From: Chroogloeocystis siderophila 5.2 s.c.1
Lineage (GTDB): Bacteria > Cyanobacteriota > Cyanobacteriia > Cyanobacteriales > Chroococcidiopsidaceae
Assembly (NCBI RefSeq): GCF_001904655.1
Contig: NZ_MRCC01000007.1
Location: 124,001-188,000, forward strand
Direction: 5' to 3'
Length of the DNA: 64,000 bases
Part shown: positions 53,470-63,220 of the stretch, piece after piece
Layout: every line of letters starts with the position of its first letter
Numbering within the stretch: position 1 is the first letter of the stretch
Notes under the pieces: generated by a model
What the model saw: only the letters and a program-made list of their open reading frames with translations
Databases searched by the model: none
Told to the model about the DNA's origin: nothing
Position numbers and translations under genes: made by a program

Positions 53470-55023
53470 TTAGATTTGAGCGATCGCGCCATTTCTGCGT
53501 TCATCGCCTGCACCTGAAATCACACCTTCAGATGTTTCCATAACGGTGTGTACACCACCAAAAAACATATTTTTTCTATTCCACAAAATCAACTGATCGT
53601 CATCATTTTCGATTGCTTTAATGACTGAATCGCTAAATCCTGGTTCTACATTAAAAACATTATTTTCCCAGTGAACACGCGGGGCACTTACTGCTTGCTG
53701 AACAGGCATTTTGAAATCAATAATATTAGAAATAACCTGTAAAATTGCTGTTCTAATCCGATTTGCCCCTCCTGAACCAAGAACAATTTCAGGTTGATTA
53801 TCTTTGAGCACTATTGTTGGTGCCATCATCGAAGAAATTCTGACATTCTCTTGCCATTGATGGAATCCTTGTGGATTTAAATCTTCTTCCCCTAGGATAT
53901 TATTCATCATAATGCCTGTGCCAGGAATCATATAAGAAGAACCTTCACCGTGTGTCGTTGTTACGCTAGCTGCATTACCTTCGGCATCAACAACACTAAT
54001 ATGAGTTGTGCTTCCCCACTTGTGTGCGCTCTCAGTTAATTGCTGTTCGTATTGCGCAATGTGCTCTTCTGACAAAAACTTTTCAGTAACATCTTTTTGA
54101 TAAATATTTGTATTGTATCCATCCTTTCTTGCTTCGTTTGTAAGTCGCATGACTTCCGCTAAAATTTGCAGATGACGCGACGTGCCAAAACCAACAGTTT
54201 CTAAATCAATATTAGATAAAAGTTCTAAAGCAAATGCCATTAAGATTCCGCCCGAACTCGGAGGAGGATTTGTTAAAAAAGTATTATCTCGATAGTTAAT
54301 TTTTAAAGGTTTTCTTTCAATAACTTGATAATTTTTGAGATCTTCTAATGTTAAATATCCACCATATTCTTGACAGTCACTCACTAACTGACGTGCCAAT
54401 TCCCCTTGATAAAATTCTTGGCATCCTGTTACTGTTAGAGCCGATAAAGTTTCTGCAAAATCGTGCATGAATATTTTTTCGCCAAGCTGAAGTATTTCTC
54501 CATTTGGTGCATATATTTGTTTCCCAGTGGGAGAGGAAACCATAATTTGTTTGAGGATATTTAAGCAGTAGTGTTGAAAATTCCCAATTTCTACACCTGT
54601 TTTTGCATAGTGAATTGCTGGTTCAGCGATCGCTTTAAAAGGCAGTCTCCCTAATCTTTCTTGAATGTGAAAAATTCCAGCAATATTACCAGGTACAGCC
54701 ATTGCACCAAGCCCAATATGAAACTCTTGGGCGGCATCTCCATAGACAATTTTAATCGGATAAAAGTCGAGTTTGCCAATATGTCTTTTATGTCGCGGTG
54801 TTTGCGAGAAAAAATCAAATAAAATATTTTCGTTCTGGTTCGTATGCGCTAGTAAAAAGCCACTACCACCGGCAGAAGTTAGCGCCGATTCAGTAACAAA
54901 AGATGCCAATATAGCTGCAGTTGCAGCATCAAACGCATTACCTCCCAAGCGAAACATTTCAATTCCAGCTTCGGCAGTTTTATGATGTCCTGCGGCGATC
55001 GTGCCGTGCGTTATTTTAGTCAT
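53470..55023 (-). CDS. ggt: Gamma-glutamyltransferase
   Basis: 517 aa from ATG 55023, giving an 8-base overlap with the preceding dehydrogenase gene; a frame to 55032 only adds three residues. Ntn-hydrolase proenzyme: the catalytic Thr of the small subunit lies in GSTTHISVVDAEGNAASVTTTHGEGS. Oxyanion and substrate-binding blocks are PPSSGGILMAFALEL, SSMMAPTIVLKD and GSGGANRIRTAILQVI. It transfers or hydrolyses the gamma-glutamyl group of glutathione and similar peptides. No signal peptide, unlike periplasmic GGT of E. coli, so the enzyme may be cytosolic. Confidence 0.92.
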   Translation of the reverse strand: MTKITHGTIAAGHHKTAEAGIEMFRLGGNAFDAATAAILASFVTESALTSAGGSGFLLAHTNQNENILFDFFSQTPRHKRHIGKLDFYPIKIVYGDAAQEFHIGLGAMAVPGNIAGIFHIQERLGRLPFKAIAEPAIHYAKTGVEIGNFQHYCLNILKQIMVSSPTGKQIYAPNGEILQLGEKIFMHDFAETLSALTVTGCQEFYQGELARQLVSDCQEYGGYLTLEDLKNYQVIERKPLKINYRDNTFLTNPPPSSGGILMAFALELLSNIDLETVGFGTSRHLQILAEVMRLTNEARKDGYNTNIYQKDVTEKFLSEEHIAQYEQQLTESAHKWGSTTHISVVDAEGNAASVTTTHGEGSSYMIPGTGIMMNNILGEEDLNPQGFHQWQENVRISSMMAPTIVLKDNQPEIVLGSGGANRIRTAILQVISNIIDFKMPVQQAVSAPRVHWENNVFNVEPGFSDSVIKAIENDDDQLILWNRKNMFFGGVHTVMETSEGVISGAGDERRNGAIAQI

Positions 55024-56008
55024 GGGCGACAACTAAGACAGCTGCGCCATTAATTTTGCCACTGCGCAGGGCATCAAGTGCATCGTTTGCCTTAACTAAG
55101 GGAAAAAGATTGACTTCAGTGTGAATTGGAACTTGCGGTGCTAGAGTTAAGAACTCTTCGCCATCGCGACGCGTAAGATTTGCGACTGATCGCACAACTC
55201 GTTCTTCCCACAAAATATGATAAGGAAATGATGGAATATCACTCATATGAATTCCTGCACAAACAACAACACCCCCCTTCGCAACGGCACGAAGTGCAGC
55301 AGGGACTAAAGCACCAATTGGCGCAAAAATAATTGCAGCATCTAAAGGTTCCGGTGGTAATTCTTCTGAACTACTAGCCCAGACAGCACCAAGCTGACGC
55401 GCAAATTCTTGTCCTTTGCTATCTCCCTCGCGGGTAAAAGCGTAAACTTCTCGCCCTTGATAGCGTGCGAGTTGAATTAGAATATGTGCAGCAGCACCAA
55501 AGCCGTAAAAACCCAACTTTTGGGCATTACCTGTCATGCGGTAAGCACGATAACCAATCAATCCTGCACACAATAAAGGCGCTGCTTGTAAATCTGGGTA
55601 ATCCGCAGGAATCGGAAAACAAAACCTAGCATCAGCAACGGTGTATTCAGCATAACCACCATCGATTTGATAGCCAGTAAACTGCGCATAATCACAAAGA
55701 TTTTCTTTCCCACTGAGACAATAGCGGCAATGATGACACGTGTGCCCTAACCAAGGAACACCGACGCGATCTCCTACTTTAAATTGCTCCACTTGTTCCC
55801 CAACTTCTGCAATAATTCCCACAATTTGATGTCCAGGAACTAATGGTAGTTTCGGTTGTGTCAGTTCTCCATCAACAATGTGTAGATCTGTGCGACAAAT
55901 ACCGCAGGCGCGAATGCGAATTAAAACTTGCTGCGGATTTGGTGTGGGAATTGGTAAATTAGCAACACGCAGGGGTTTTCCTGGCGTGTCTAGAATCATT
56001 GCCCGCAT
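55016..56008 (-). CDS. Zinc-dependent alcohol dehydrogenase family protein
   Basis: 330 aa from ATG 56008 (MRAMILDTPGKPLRV); the longer frame to 56056 overlaps the upstream gene. Medium-chain dehydrogenase: catalytic zinc ligands in CGICRTDLHIVDGE and GHQIVG, a structural zinc cluster CHHCRYCLSGKENLC, and a Rossmann part with LGFYGFGAAAHILIQLARYQG. Substrate unclear; family includes alcohol and aldehyde oxidoreductases. Middle gene of a tight aspC-adh-ggt operon, 25 bases after aspC and overlapping ggt. Confidence 0.9.
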   Translation of the reverse strand: MRAMILDTPGKPLRVANLPIPTPNPQQVLIRIRACGICRTDLHIVDGELTQPKLPLVPGHQIVGIIAEVGEQVEQFKVGDRVGVPWLGHTCHHCRYCLSGKENLCDYAQFTGYQIDGGYAEYTVADARFCFPIPADYPDLQAAPLLCAGLIGYRAYRMTGNAQKLGFYGFGAAAHILIQLARYQGREVYAFTREGDSKGQEFARQLGAVWASSSEELPPEPLDAAIIFAPIGALVPAALRAVAKGGVVVCAGIHMSDIPSFPYHILWEERVVRSVANLTRRDGEEFLTLAPQVPIHTEVNLFPLVKANDALDALRSGKINGAAVLVVAHD

Positions 56009-56033
56009 GGTCGTTGTGTTTGAGAGGGGAAAT

Positions 56034-57203
56034 TTAGGACAATTGGCTTTGGACAAACTTATGTAATCTATCCATACCTTTTTCTATTGATGCCATATCA
56101 GTAGCATACGAAAGACGAATATGGTCGTCTGCACCGAAAGCGATGCCAGGAACTGCTGCAACTTGTTGAGTTTCTAGGAGGCTGTCGCAGAATTCTAACG
56201 AACTTAAGCCAGTTTTACTGATATTAACGAATAAATAGAATGCACCATTTGGCGGCGCACAACTAATTCCAGGTATAGCACGAATGCGCTCTAACATCAC
56301 TTGTCGTCGTTCGGCAAAAGCTAAACGCATTTGTTCGACACAATCTTGTGAATCTTCAAACGCCGCGATCGCACCATACTGCGCAAACGTACAAACATTA
56401 GAAGTACTATGACCTTGAATTGTACTTACTGCTTTAATTAACTCAACCGCACCCGCTAAATAACCAAGTCGCCAACCTGTCATCGAGTATGCTTTGGCAA
56501 AGCCACTACTGACAATTGTCCGTGCAAAAATTTCCTTGCCTAGTGAGCCAATACTAATATGCTTGGCATCGTCGTAGATAATCTTTTCGTAAATTTCGTC
56601 TGAAACAACTAAAATATCCTGTTCGACTATGACTTCTGCAAGCGCTTGAATTTCGGTTGGTGTATAAACAACACCCGTAGGGTTACACGGTGAATTGAAA
56701 ACAAAGAGCTTAGTATTAGCAGTAATCGCTGAACGTAATTGCGCTGGTGTAATTTTGTATTCTGTAGCCGCATCCGTCTGGACAATGACGGGCTTTCCCC
56801 CAGCTAGCTTGACCATTTCAGGATAACTAAGCCAGTAGGGCGCAGGAATAATGACCTCATCGCCTGGCTCGATCAATGCCAGCATCAAGTTAAATAAACT
56901 GTGTTTACCGCCATTGGTCACAATGACATTTTCGGCGTTGTAGTCGAGGTGATTCTCGTTTTGCAGCTTGCGCGCGATCGCTTGGCGTAATTTCGGTTCT
57001 CCAGCAGCGGGACCATACTTTGTTTTACCTTCATCTAAGGCTTTTTGAGCAGCGGCTTTGATGTGCGCGGGAGTATCAAAATCCGGTTCTCCTGCGCTAA
57101 AACTACAAACATCGATTCCGTCTAGCTTCATTGCTTTGGCTTTGGCGGCGATCGCCAGTGTTAAAGACGGAGTTACCTCACCTACTCGTGCTGCCAACTT
57201 CAT
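56034..57203 (-). CDS. Aspartate-type aminotransferase
   Basis: 389 aa from ATG 57203. Class I PLP aminotransferase of the AspC/AatA 1-gamma or 1-beta group: [47 protein letters not shown], the lysine motif [17 protein letters not shown] (PLP Schiff base), and the Arg in DHIRLSYAT. It interconverts aspartate and oxaloacetate and may also serve prephenate. Upstream start (TTG 57221) is not needed. First gene of the aspC-adh-ggt transcription unit. Confidence 0.92.
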   Translation of the reverse strand: MKLAARVGEVTPSLTLAIAAKAKAMKLDGIDVCSFSAGEPDFDTPAHIKAAAQKALDEGKTKYGPAAGEPKLRQAIARKLQNENHLDYNAENVIVTNGGKHSLFNLMLALIEPGDEVIIPAPYWLSYPEMVKLAGGKPVIVQTDAATEYKITPAQLRSAITANTKLFVFNSPCNPTGVVYTPTEIQALAEVIVEQDILVVSDEIYEKIIYDDAKHISIGSLGKEIFARTIVSSGFAKAYSMTGWRLGYLAGAVELIKAVSTIQGHSTSNVCTFAQYGAIAAFEDSQDCVEQMRLAFAERRQVMLERIRAIPGISCAPPNGAFYLFVNISKTGLSSLEFCDSLLETQQVAAVPGIAFGADDHIRLSYATDMASIEKGMDRLHKFVQSQLS

Positions 57204-57422
57204 GCTCACTATCTTCGGCAAAACTCTAATTTATCTAGGATATCTTAGAGTCTTACTCCTGATTTGTATTTTTCATTGCTTACTTATTCTTGAGATCGAT
57301 TGGAACGTAAATTTTGATTGCTTGTCATAGTAGCAACTAAAACCATACTCTTAGGACATTTAACCGTGTTTTTGGGTTGTGATATTTTGACTGCATCTTG
57401 CAGACGACTTTAAATAAATTTC

Positions 57423-58802
57423 ATGGCTTTTATTCAAGGAACTTCTAAGAACGATACCCTGACTGGCACTCCACTAGCAGATAGAATCTACGGTCTTGCT
57501 GGTAATGACAAAATCTACGGTTATGCGGGTAACGATCTGCTGCGAGGGGGTAGTGGTCAAGATACTTTATTTGGGGGTAGTGGCAATGATACGCTCTATG
57601 GTGGTAGTGGTGATGACCGACTTGTTGGTGGTAGTGGGATAGATACAGCAAGTTATAACCAGGCGACTCAGGGAATCATTGCAAATCTTAAACAAGGAAT
57701 TGTTGTCACGCCAATCTTTGCGCCCTCAAGTCAGCCCAAAATTATGCCTTTAGGTGACTCTATCACCGAGGGAGAACACCGCGTTAACCCTACTCCTGGA
57801 ACTTACCGAATTCGACTGTGGAACAATGTATCGGCGGATGGTTTGAAAATCGACTTTGTAGGTTCACAGTTTAATGGACCTCCAAGCCTTGATGACAAAA
57901 ACCACGAAGGACACGGAGGTTGGACAATTGATGAAATCACCAATTTAGTCGATAGAGGAATTCTCAAAACATACCAACCTGATATTGTATTACTAATGAT
58001 CGGCACAAATGATGCTTTAGGTCGTAGTGGTTTGAGAGAAATGTACAACGACTTAAGCTACTTAATTGACCGCATTGTGCAGCAATCAGCAAAGACTCAG
58101 ATCCTTGTTTCATCCATTGCTCCGATTAATGCTAGCGTTCGTGGTGAAACTGCTGCTAACCTTGCTCAAGATTTTAATGCTCTTCTTCCTGGCTTAGTTG
58201 ATCGCAAAGTTGCGCAAGGCAAGAATGTTAGCTTTGTCAACGCAGGAGGTAGTCTTAAGCTGAGTGACTTAACTTCTGATGGTATTCATCCTCATCATCA
58301 AGGCTACGATAAACTGGGAAACGCTTGGTATGATGCACTAGTTGACCGCGATACTCTGACGGGGATAGAAAATGTTACAGGCTCGCGATTTGCTGATAAG
58401 TTAATCGGCAATGGTGCTGCTAATGTTCTGCAAGGGAACGCTGGTAATGATACACTCATTGGCGGGTTTGGTAATGATACGTTAATTGGCGGTTCTGGTT
58501 ACGATCGCTTTGTGTTTAATTACCCCGCTGAGGGAGTTGATATTATTAGAGACTTTAATCCCAACTTCGATACAATCATAGTTTCTCAAGCAGGCTTTGG
58601 TGGTGGGCTTTCGAGAGGTACTCTGACAAGCAGAGAGTTTCGCGTAGCAGCTACACAAAATTCAAGCGATCGCTTCATTTACAACCGCAGTAACGGTAAT
58701 TTATTCTTTGACGTTGATGGAACTGGCAACGCTGACGCGATTCAAATTGCCAAACTGATCGGCGAACCAAATCTTACACGTAATAACATTGTTGTTATCT
58801 AG
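57423..58802 (+). CDS. RTX protein with inserted SGNH/GDSL esterase domain
   Basis: 459 aa. Residues 1-95 are RTX calcium-binding nonapeptide repeats (GGSGNDTLYGGSGDDRL). An SGNH hydrolase follows at about 104-308: GDSITEG with nucleophile S113, GTND (194-197), and DGIHP with D286/H289. RTX repeats resume at 310-360 (GIENVTGSRFADKLIGN, GNDTLIGG). A C-terminal secretion domain ends the protein. The esterase interrupts one continuous RTX unit (DTASYNQATQGIIANLKQGI ... DTLTGIENVTGS). RTX proteins leave by type I secretion; no transporter gene is nearby. No N-terminal signal, as expected. Likely a calcium-stabilised secreted esterase. Confidence 0.87.
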   Translation: MAFIQGTSKNDTLTGTPLADRIYGLAGNDKIYGYAGNDLLRGGSGQDTLFGGSGNDTLYGGSGDDRLVGGSGIDTASYNQATQGIIANLKQGIVVTPIFAPSSQPKIMPLGDSITEGEHRVNPTPGTYRIRLWNNVSADGLKIDFVGSQFNGPPSLDDKNHEGHGGWTIDEITNLVDRGILKTYQPDIVLLMIGTNDALGRSGLREMYNDLSYLIDRIVQQSAKTQILVSSIAPINASVRGETAANLAQDFNALLPGLVDRKVAQGKNVSFVNAGGSLKLSDLTSDGIHPHHQGYDKLGNAWYDALVDRDTLTGIENVTGSRFADKLIGNGAANVLQGNAGNDTLIGGFGNDTLIGGSGYDRFVFNYPAEGVDIIRDFNPNFDTIIVSQAGFGGGLSRGTLTSREFRVAATQNSSDRFIYNRSNGNLFFDVDGTGNADAIQIAKLIGEPNLTRNNIVVI

Positions 58803-58810
58803 ATGCAAAA

Positions 58811-60397
58811 TTAGTTCTTTATTCGTGCTACTAAATCGATATTACTGCTACGCAATTCAATTGCAGAAGGCATCTGATTTAAACGCATTAACTCAGAAAT
58901 TGCTGCCATTTCGGTATCGCGTTGACTTCCTGCTGCAGCTAGTACTTGATTGTTTTTGACATAAAAAGCAATAAATTCTCGTTCCTGCAAGCTACCATCA
59001 AAAATAATTTCATCCCACTCAGTCGCGTGTCCGACATAACGCAAAGGAAACTGAAATTGCATTGTCCAAAAAACTGGGATACCTGCAAATTTTATAGACT
59101 TTCCTGCCATGTTGTAAGCTGCAATGCGACCGTGTTGGGCTGCTAATCGCCAGTGTTCTACGCGTGTTGATTCACCTGTACGCCAGTCAGGATAACGTGC
59201 AATATCTCCCGCTGCATACAAATCATCAGCCGCACAAAGGTATTCATCAACAATGACACTGCGATCTTTTTCGTGTAACTCCACGCCTTCAAGAAATTCG
59301 GTTGCTGGCTGTACGCCAATACCGACAACGACTAAATCTGTTGCTAGGCGATCGCCATTTTCTAAAATAACAGCTTCTACTTTACCGTTACCCTCAAATT
59401 TCTTAGCTTTTGTGCCTAGCAGAAATTTCACACCTTCTTCTTCATGTACCTGCTGAAACAACTGTCCAATTTCTTTACCCAGGATTTTCTCAAACGGTAC
59501 TGAACTTGGCGAAACAACAGTAACTTGTAAACCCTGTTGTGTTAACCCCGCAGCCGCTTCCATCCCAATAAAACTTGAACCAATCACAACTGCACGCGAT
59601 GCATTTTTTGCGGATGAGAGGATCTTTTCTGTATCAGCAAAACTACGTAAGGTAAAGATATTTTCTAAATCTACCCCTTCAACATCCAACTGACGTGGTT
59701 TACCACCTGTAGCCAACAACAATGAGTCATAAGTCATTGTCTCACTATCTGCAAAGGCGATAGTTCTAGTTGTGGCATCAATGCGTTCAACGCGCTTATT
59801 CAACAACACTTCAATACCATGCTCATCGTAGAACTTCTGCGATCGCAACGGCATTTCATCGCGAGAAACTTTGCCATTAAAATAGTCTTTGCTCAACCAA
59901 GTGCGGTCATACGGTAACTTGTCCTCATCCGTCAGCATAACAATACGCCCTGCAAAACCTATTTGTCGCAATGCTTCTACCGCTGCACTTCCCGCCGCAC
60001 CTGCGCCTAATACAATAAACGTACGTTGGTCTACATCTGGTTGATACTCAACCATTGCAGGTGTTCGTTGCTGTAGTGCAGAATCAGGAACACTCACAAC
60101 GACATCTTCCCCGTCAATTCGTACCGCATAACAAGGTTGCGCATCTAATCCTGGCGGTTCTTGTAGATCTCCTGTCACCAAGTTAAAACAAGCATTATGC
60201 CAAGGACAAATCACGCGATCGCCACTCAAAACTCCTTCCGCAAGTGGGGCTTTATAATGCGTACAGTAAGCACCAATTGCGTGAAATTCATCATTCATTC
60301 GCGCTAACAATACATCAGTGTCTCCCACCGCAACTTGCTTCATCTCGCCATTTTGTAAATCCTTAACTTTTGCAACAACAGCACTATGTGTACTCAT
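58811..60397 (-). CDS. Rieske/FAD-dependent nitrite reductase-like oxidoreductase (AIF-like)
   Basis: 528 aa. The N-terminal Rieske [2Fe-2S] domain (about 5-105) has its ligands C45-x-H47 and C64-x2-H67 (CTHYKAPLAEG, CPWHNACF). A pyridine nucleotide-disulfide oxidoreductase module follows with FAD-binding VLGAGAAGSAAVEAL (about 135), NAD(P)H motif VVIGSSFIGMEAAAGL (about 268), and a DDLYAAGDIARYPD segment. This AIF/ferredoxin-reductase-type fusion occurs in cyanobacteria and is of unproven partner; it should pass electrons from NAD(P)H to the Rieske cluster. Cytoplasmic. ATG start. Confidence 0.92.
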   Translation of the reverse strand: MSTHSAVVAKVKDLQNGEMKQVAVGDTDVLLARMNDEFHAIGAYCTHYKAPLAEGVLSGDRVICPWHNACFNLVTGDLQEPPGLDAQPCYAVRIDGEDVVVSVPDSALQQRTPAMVEYQPDVDQRTFIVLGAGAAGSAAVEALRQIGFAGRIVMLTDEDKLPYDRTWLSKDYFNGKVSRDEMPLRSQKFYDEHGIEVLLNKRVERIDATTRTIAFADSETMTYDSLLLATGGKPRQLDVEGVDLENIFTLRSFADTEKILSSAKNASRAVVIGSSFIGMEAAAGLTQQGLQVTVVSPSSVPFEKILGKEIGQLFQQVHEEEGVKFLLGTKAKKFEGNGKVEAVILENGDRLATDLVVVGIGVQPATEFLEGVELHEKDRSVIVDEYLCAADDLYAAGDIARYPDWRTGESTRVEHWRLAAQHGRIAAYNMAGKSIKFAGIPVFWTMQFQFPLRYVGHATEWDEIIFDGSLQEREFIAFYVKNNQVLAAAGSQRDTEMAAISELMRLNQMPSAIELRSSNIDLVARIKN

Positions 60398-60419
60398 AAA
60401 TTAATTTAAGTAGGGAAAT

Positions 60420-60487
60420 GGTAATGGGTAACGGGTAATCGGGAATAGGTAATAAAAAAGCAATTACCGCATTCCCAATTACCAATT
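60420..60487. repeat. GGTAATG-type heptamer repeat with inverted copy
   Basis: Five imperfect heptamers (GGTAATG, GGTAACG, GGTAATC, GGGAATA, GGTAATA) are followed at 60464-60487 by a partial reverse complement (ATTACCGCATTCCCAATTACC). The two halves could fold into a hairpin between the aldolase stop and the next gene start. Confidence 0.7.
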
Positions 60488-60499
60488 AAAAAGATGAGC

Positions 60500-61582
60500 T
60501 TATGCGATCGTCACTTCCGACGATAGATAAACATCCTGAATCGCGTGAAACAGTTTTATTCCATCTTCAAAAGGACGTTGGAATGTCTTACGACCAGAAA
60601 TTAAGCCGGAACCACCAGCACGTTTGTTAATAACTGCTGTGCGAATTGCCTCAGCAAAATCATTTTTACCAGAAGCACCACCCGAATTAATCAACCCCGC
60701 ACGTCCGCAATAAGAATTCAAGACTTGATAACGGGTCAAGTCAATCGGATGATCTGTGACTAAATCAGTGTAGATGCGATCATTGGTTTTGCCGTAGCTT
60801 TTTCCTGTTGCTTGGGCAACTGCGGCATAGCCATGGTTATTTTCTGGCAACTTCTGTTTAACAATATCAGCTTCAATCGTTACGCCCAAGTGATTTGCTT
60901 GACCTGTGAGATCTGCGGAGACGTGATAATCTTTATCTTGCTTAAAGGCCTTGTTGCGCAGATAACACCATAAAACTGTTGCCATACCAAGTTCATGGGC
61001 GCGGGCAAAAGCTTGACTAACTTCTTGAATTTGCCGCGTTGATTGTTCCGAACCAAAATAAATTGTCGCACCAACCGCAACCGCACCCAAATTCCAAGCT
61101 TGTTCAACAGATGCAAACATCACTTGGTCAAATTGGTTTGGATATGTCAGCAGTTCATTGTGGTTGAGTTTGGCAATAAAAGGGATTTTGTGAGCATATT
61201 TACGCGACACACTGCCTAAAACTCCTAAAGTTGTTGCAACCGCGTTACAACCTGCTTCAATCGCTAATTTGACGATATTTTCTGGATCAAAATAAATTGG
61301 ATTGGGCGCAAACGAAGCCCCTGCAGAGTGTTCGATTCCCTGGTCTACTGGCAATATAGAAAGATAGCCCGTATTTGCTAAACGACCATAAGAGTAAAGT
61401 TGTTGGAGACTGCGTAATACTTGCGGTGAGCGATCGCTAATCGTAAAAATGCGATCAACAAAATCGGGTCCTGGTAAGTGCAGTAAATCTTTTGACACTT
61501 TGGCTTTATGGGTTAGCAAATCTTCGGCTTCTTCACCCAACCAAGATTCAATTGTTTCTGGTGCAGAAAGTGTTGCTGTCAT
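60500..61582 (-). CDS. Class I fructose-bisphosphate aldolase
   Basis: 360 aa, archaeal/DhnA-type class I aldolase: [40 protein letters not shown] (Lys region of the Schiff base), [11 protein letters not shown]-like [15 protein letters not shown], and [13 protein letters not shown] near the end. It splits fructose-1,6-bisphosphate in glycolysis or joins trioses in the Calvin cycle. A strong ribosome binding site (GAGGAG) precedes the ATG. Same strand as the aldo/keto reductase 20 bases upstream, so probably one operon. Confidence 0.93.
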   Translation of the reverse strand: MTATLSAPETIESWLGEEAEDLLTHKAKVSKDLLHLPGPDFVDRIFTISDRSPQVLRSLQQLYSYGRLANTGYLSILPVDQGIEHSAGASFAPNPIYFDPENIVKLAIEAGCNAVATTLGVLGSVSRKYAHKIPFIAKLNHNELLTYPNQFDQVMFASVEQAWNLGAVAVGATIYFGSEQSTRQIQEVSQAFARAHELGMATVLWCYLRNKAFKQDKDYHVSADLTGQANHLGVTIEADIVKQKLPENNHGYAAVAQATGKSYGKTNDRIYTDLVTDHPIDLTRYQVLNSYCGRAGLINSGGASGKNDFAEAIRTAVINKRAGGSGLISGRKTFQRPFEDGIKLFHAIQDVYLSSEVTIA

Positions 61583-61602
61583 ACAAACTCCTCAAATTTC
61601 TC

Positions 61603-62700
61603 CTAAAGTTTCAACTGTTGTGATAGCGGAAAGCCGTGCTGTTCTCTACCTGGTCTCCCGTCGTATTTTTTTGATGTTTTGTACAGTTCAAAGCGTCCAT
61701 CTGCGGCGTAGCTAGCATATCGATTGCGTACAGCTTGCATTTCTTGTGTACTCATCGGCTGAAAGTTTCCAGCAATACGTAGGTTCTGGTACAGCACCGC
61801 CAAAGAATCAATACCGCTAACCGTACTCGCTACAGGGAGACTCATAGCGTAACGGAGTGCTTCTTCTACTGTAACGATTCCTTTTTTCAATGCGTCGCCA
61901 TTACCACCCAAACTTTTCATCCCAATTGCCGCAATTTGCTGGCGGTTGAGTTCTGGTAGAACTTGTTGCTCAAAGCTGCGAAAGCTAGCGTCAAAACAAT
62001 TTAAGGGTAGCTGACAAGTATCAAATGGGTATTTGTACGCCAGCATCTTGAGATGAATTGCCGGATCTTTATGACCTGTAAAGCCAATGAATCGAACCTT
62101 TCCCTGTTGTTTGGCTTGTTCTAGGGCTTCAATCACACCACCTTGGGCAAAATGTAGTTCAGGGTCGTTGTCGTAAATCACTTCATGAATTTGCCACAGA
62201 TCGATGTAATCGGTTTTTAACCGTTGTAAAGATTGCTCTAACTGCTGCATTGCTACGCGGGCATCACGCCCATGCGTACAAACTTTTGTCATTAAAAACG
62301 CTTTGTCACGTCTTCCGCCTTGCAGCGCTTGACCCATTAATTCTTCGCAGCGCCCCTTACCATACTCCCAAGCGTTATCCAAAAAATTCACACCTGCGTC
62401 AATTGCTTCTTGAACAATCCGCACCGCAACTTGGTCATCTTTGATGTTACCGAGGTGTGCGCCTCCAAGCGATAAAGCAGAAACTTCTACTCCTGTTTTA
62501 CCTAACATCCGTCGCGGGATTGTACCAAAATCCTCACTTGCATTTACTGCTTGACTTTGTGTTGCTGCTGAGGTGTTGTGTTTTTGCCAGATGAGATAGG
62601 CGATCGCGCCTCCAGCACCAATGATTCCTGCACGTTGCAGAAATTGCCGTCGTTGCCAATCAAGCGAGTACTTTTGTGGTGTTCCTGATTCTTCCACCAT
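61603..62700 (-). CDS. Tat-exported aldo/keto reductase
   Basis: 365 aa. N-terminal twin-arginine signal: RRQFLQ at residues 17-22, then a hydrophobic stretch (AGIIGAGGAIAYLIW), so the protein is exported folded. The aldo/keto reductase barrel follows (about 60-345): Asp in NFLDNAWEYG with the catalytic Tyr, Lys in LMTKVC, His in WQIHEV. NADPH binding is at the C-terminal end. Export of an NADPH-dependent enzyme is unusual and implies a lumenal or periplasmic cofactor source or a bound cofactor. Very strong ribosome binding site (GGGAGGTGAT). Confidence 0.9.
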   Translation of the reverse strand: MVEESGTPQKYSLDWQRRQFLQRAGIIGAGGAIAYLIWQKHNTSAATQSQAVNASEDFGTIPRRMLGKTGVEVSALSLGGAHLGNIKDDQVAVRIVQEAIDAGVNFLDNAWEYGKGRCEELMGQALQGGRRDKAFLMTKVCTHGRDARVAMQQLEQSLQRLKTDYIDLWQIHEVIYDNDPELHFAQGGVIEALEQAKQQGKVRFIGFTGHKDPAIHLKMLAYKYPFDTCQLPLNCFDASFRSFEQQVLPELNRQQIAAIGMKSLGGNGDALKKGIVTVEEALRYAMSLPVASTVSGIDSLAVLYQNLRIAGNFQPMSTQEMQAVRNRYASYAADGRFELYKTSKKYDGRPGREQHGFPLSQQLKL

Positions 62701-62741
62701 CAGCTATCACCTCCCTTTTCCTATTAGCACTCCTTGATTGT

Positions 62742-62765
62742 AAAAAAACCTACCTTCAGGTAGTA
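62742..62765 (-). terminator. Terminator after the 101-aa hypothetical gene
   Basis: On the minus strand TACCT-GA-AGGTA forms a short stem followed by G and a run of seven T (A-run at 62742-62748 on plus). Confidence 0.6.
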
Positions 62766-62822
62766 GAGAGTGAAGAGCTTACTTAAGGGCTAACGGTGAG
62801 GCGTTGCGGAAAGAGTAATGAT

Positions 62823-63128
62823 TTAAGCGAAAAAAGCCCAAAGTACCTCAACGATTCGGTAAATGTCGCAATCACCCTTCCAAACTTCGCGTTCAGCTTT
62901 GTAGTCCAGAACTCTCACTAGATGAGTGACATATCCTTGCTGTCTGAGCAAAATCAAATTGCCCTTTTCAGGTCTATTGGCATTAGCTTCATCATCTTTC
63001 CATGCCAGTTTAAACAGATCAGAAACTTTAAATTGTGAATACGCCCACGCACCATCACCACGCCTCACGTTTTTGGTCCACTTCAGACCTTGTAAATCCA
63101 TGTCAATTTTTACTGGAACAATTGACAT
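62823..63128 (-). CDS. Hypothetical protein (101 aa)
   Basis: Soluble alpha/beta protein: QGLKWTKNVRRGDGAWAYSQFKVSDLFKLAWKDD, then GNLILLRQQGYVTHLVRVLDYKAEREVWKGDCDIYRIVEVLWAF. The spacing LILLRQ...THLVRVLD...YRIVEVLW looks like a PUA-like or EVE-type small domain, but I cannot assign it. It may be truncated at the C-terminus. Downstream of it on the minus strand a terminator is seen. It lies on the far side of the attC-like site from the toxin-antitoxin pair, so it could be another gene cassette. Confidence 0.6.
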   Translation of the reverse strand: MSIVPVKIDMDLQGLKWTKNVRRGDGAWAYSQFKVSDLFKLAWKDDEANANRPEKGNLILLRQQGYVTHLVRVLDYKAEREVWKGDCDIYRIVEVLWAFFA

Positions 63129-63220
63129 GGATTTTTTGGTAACTAAAACTATTGCTTAGGCTCTAGCTGTAGATATCTCACCAATAGCCTTGAAATGCGT
63201 CCCCACCGAAAACTGAGGCG

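Noticed and set aside
53328-53513. Minus-strand 61-codon frame at the end of ggt
   Set aside because: Out-of-frame shadow of the ggt 3' end.
57445-57651. Minus-strand His/Tyr-rich frame
   Set aside because: Antisense of the RTX repeats; composition explained by GGSGND codons on the plus strand.
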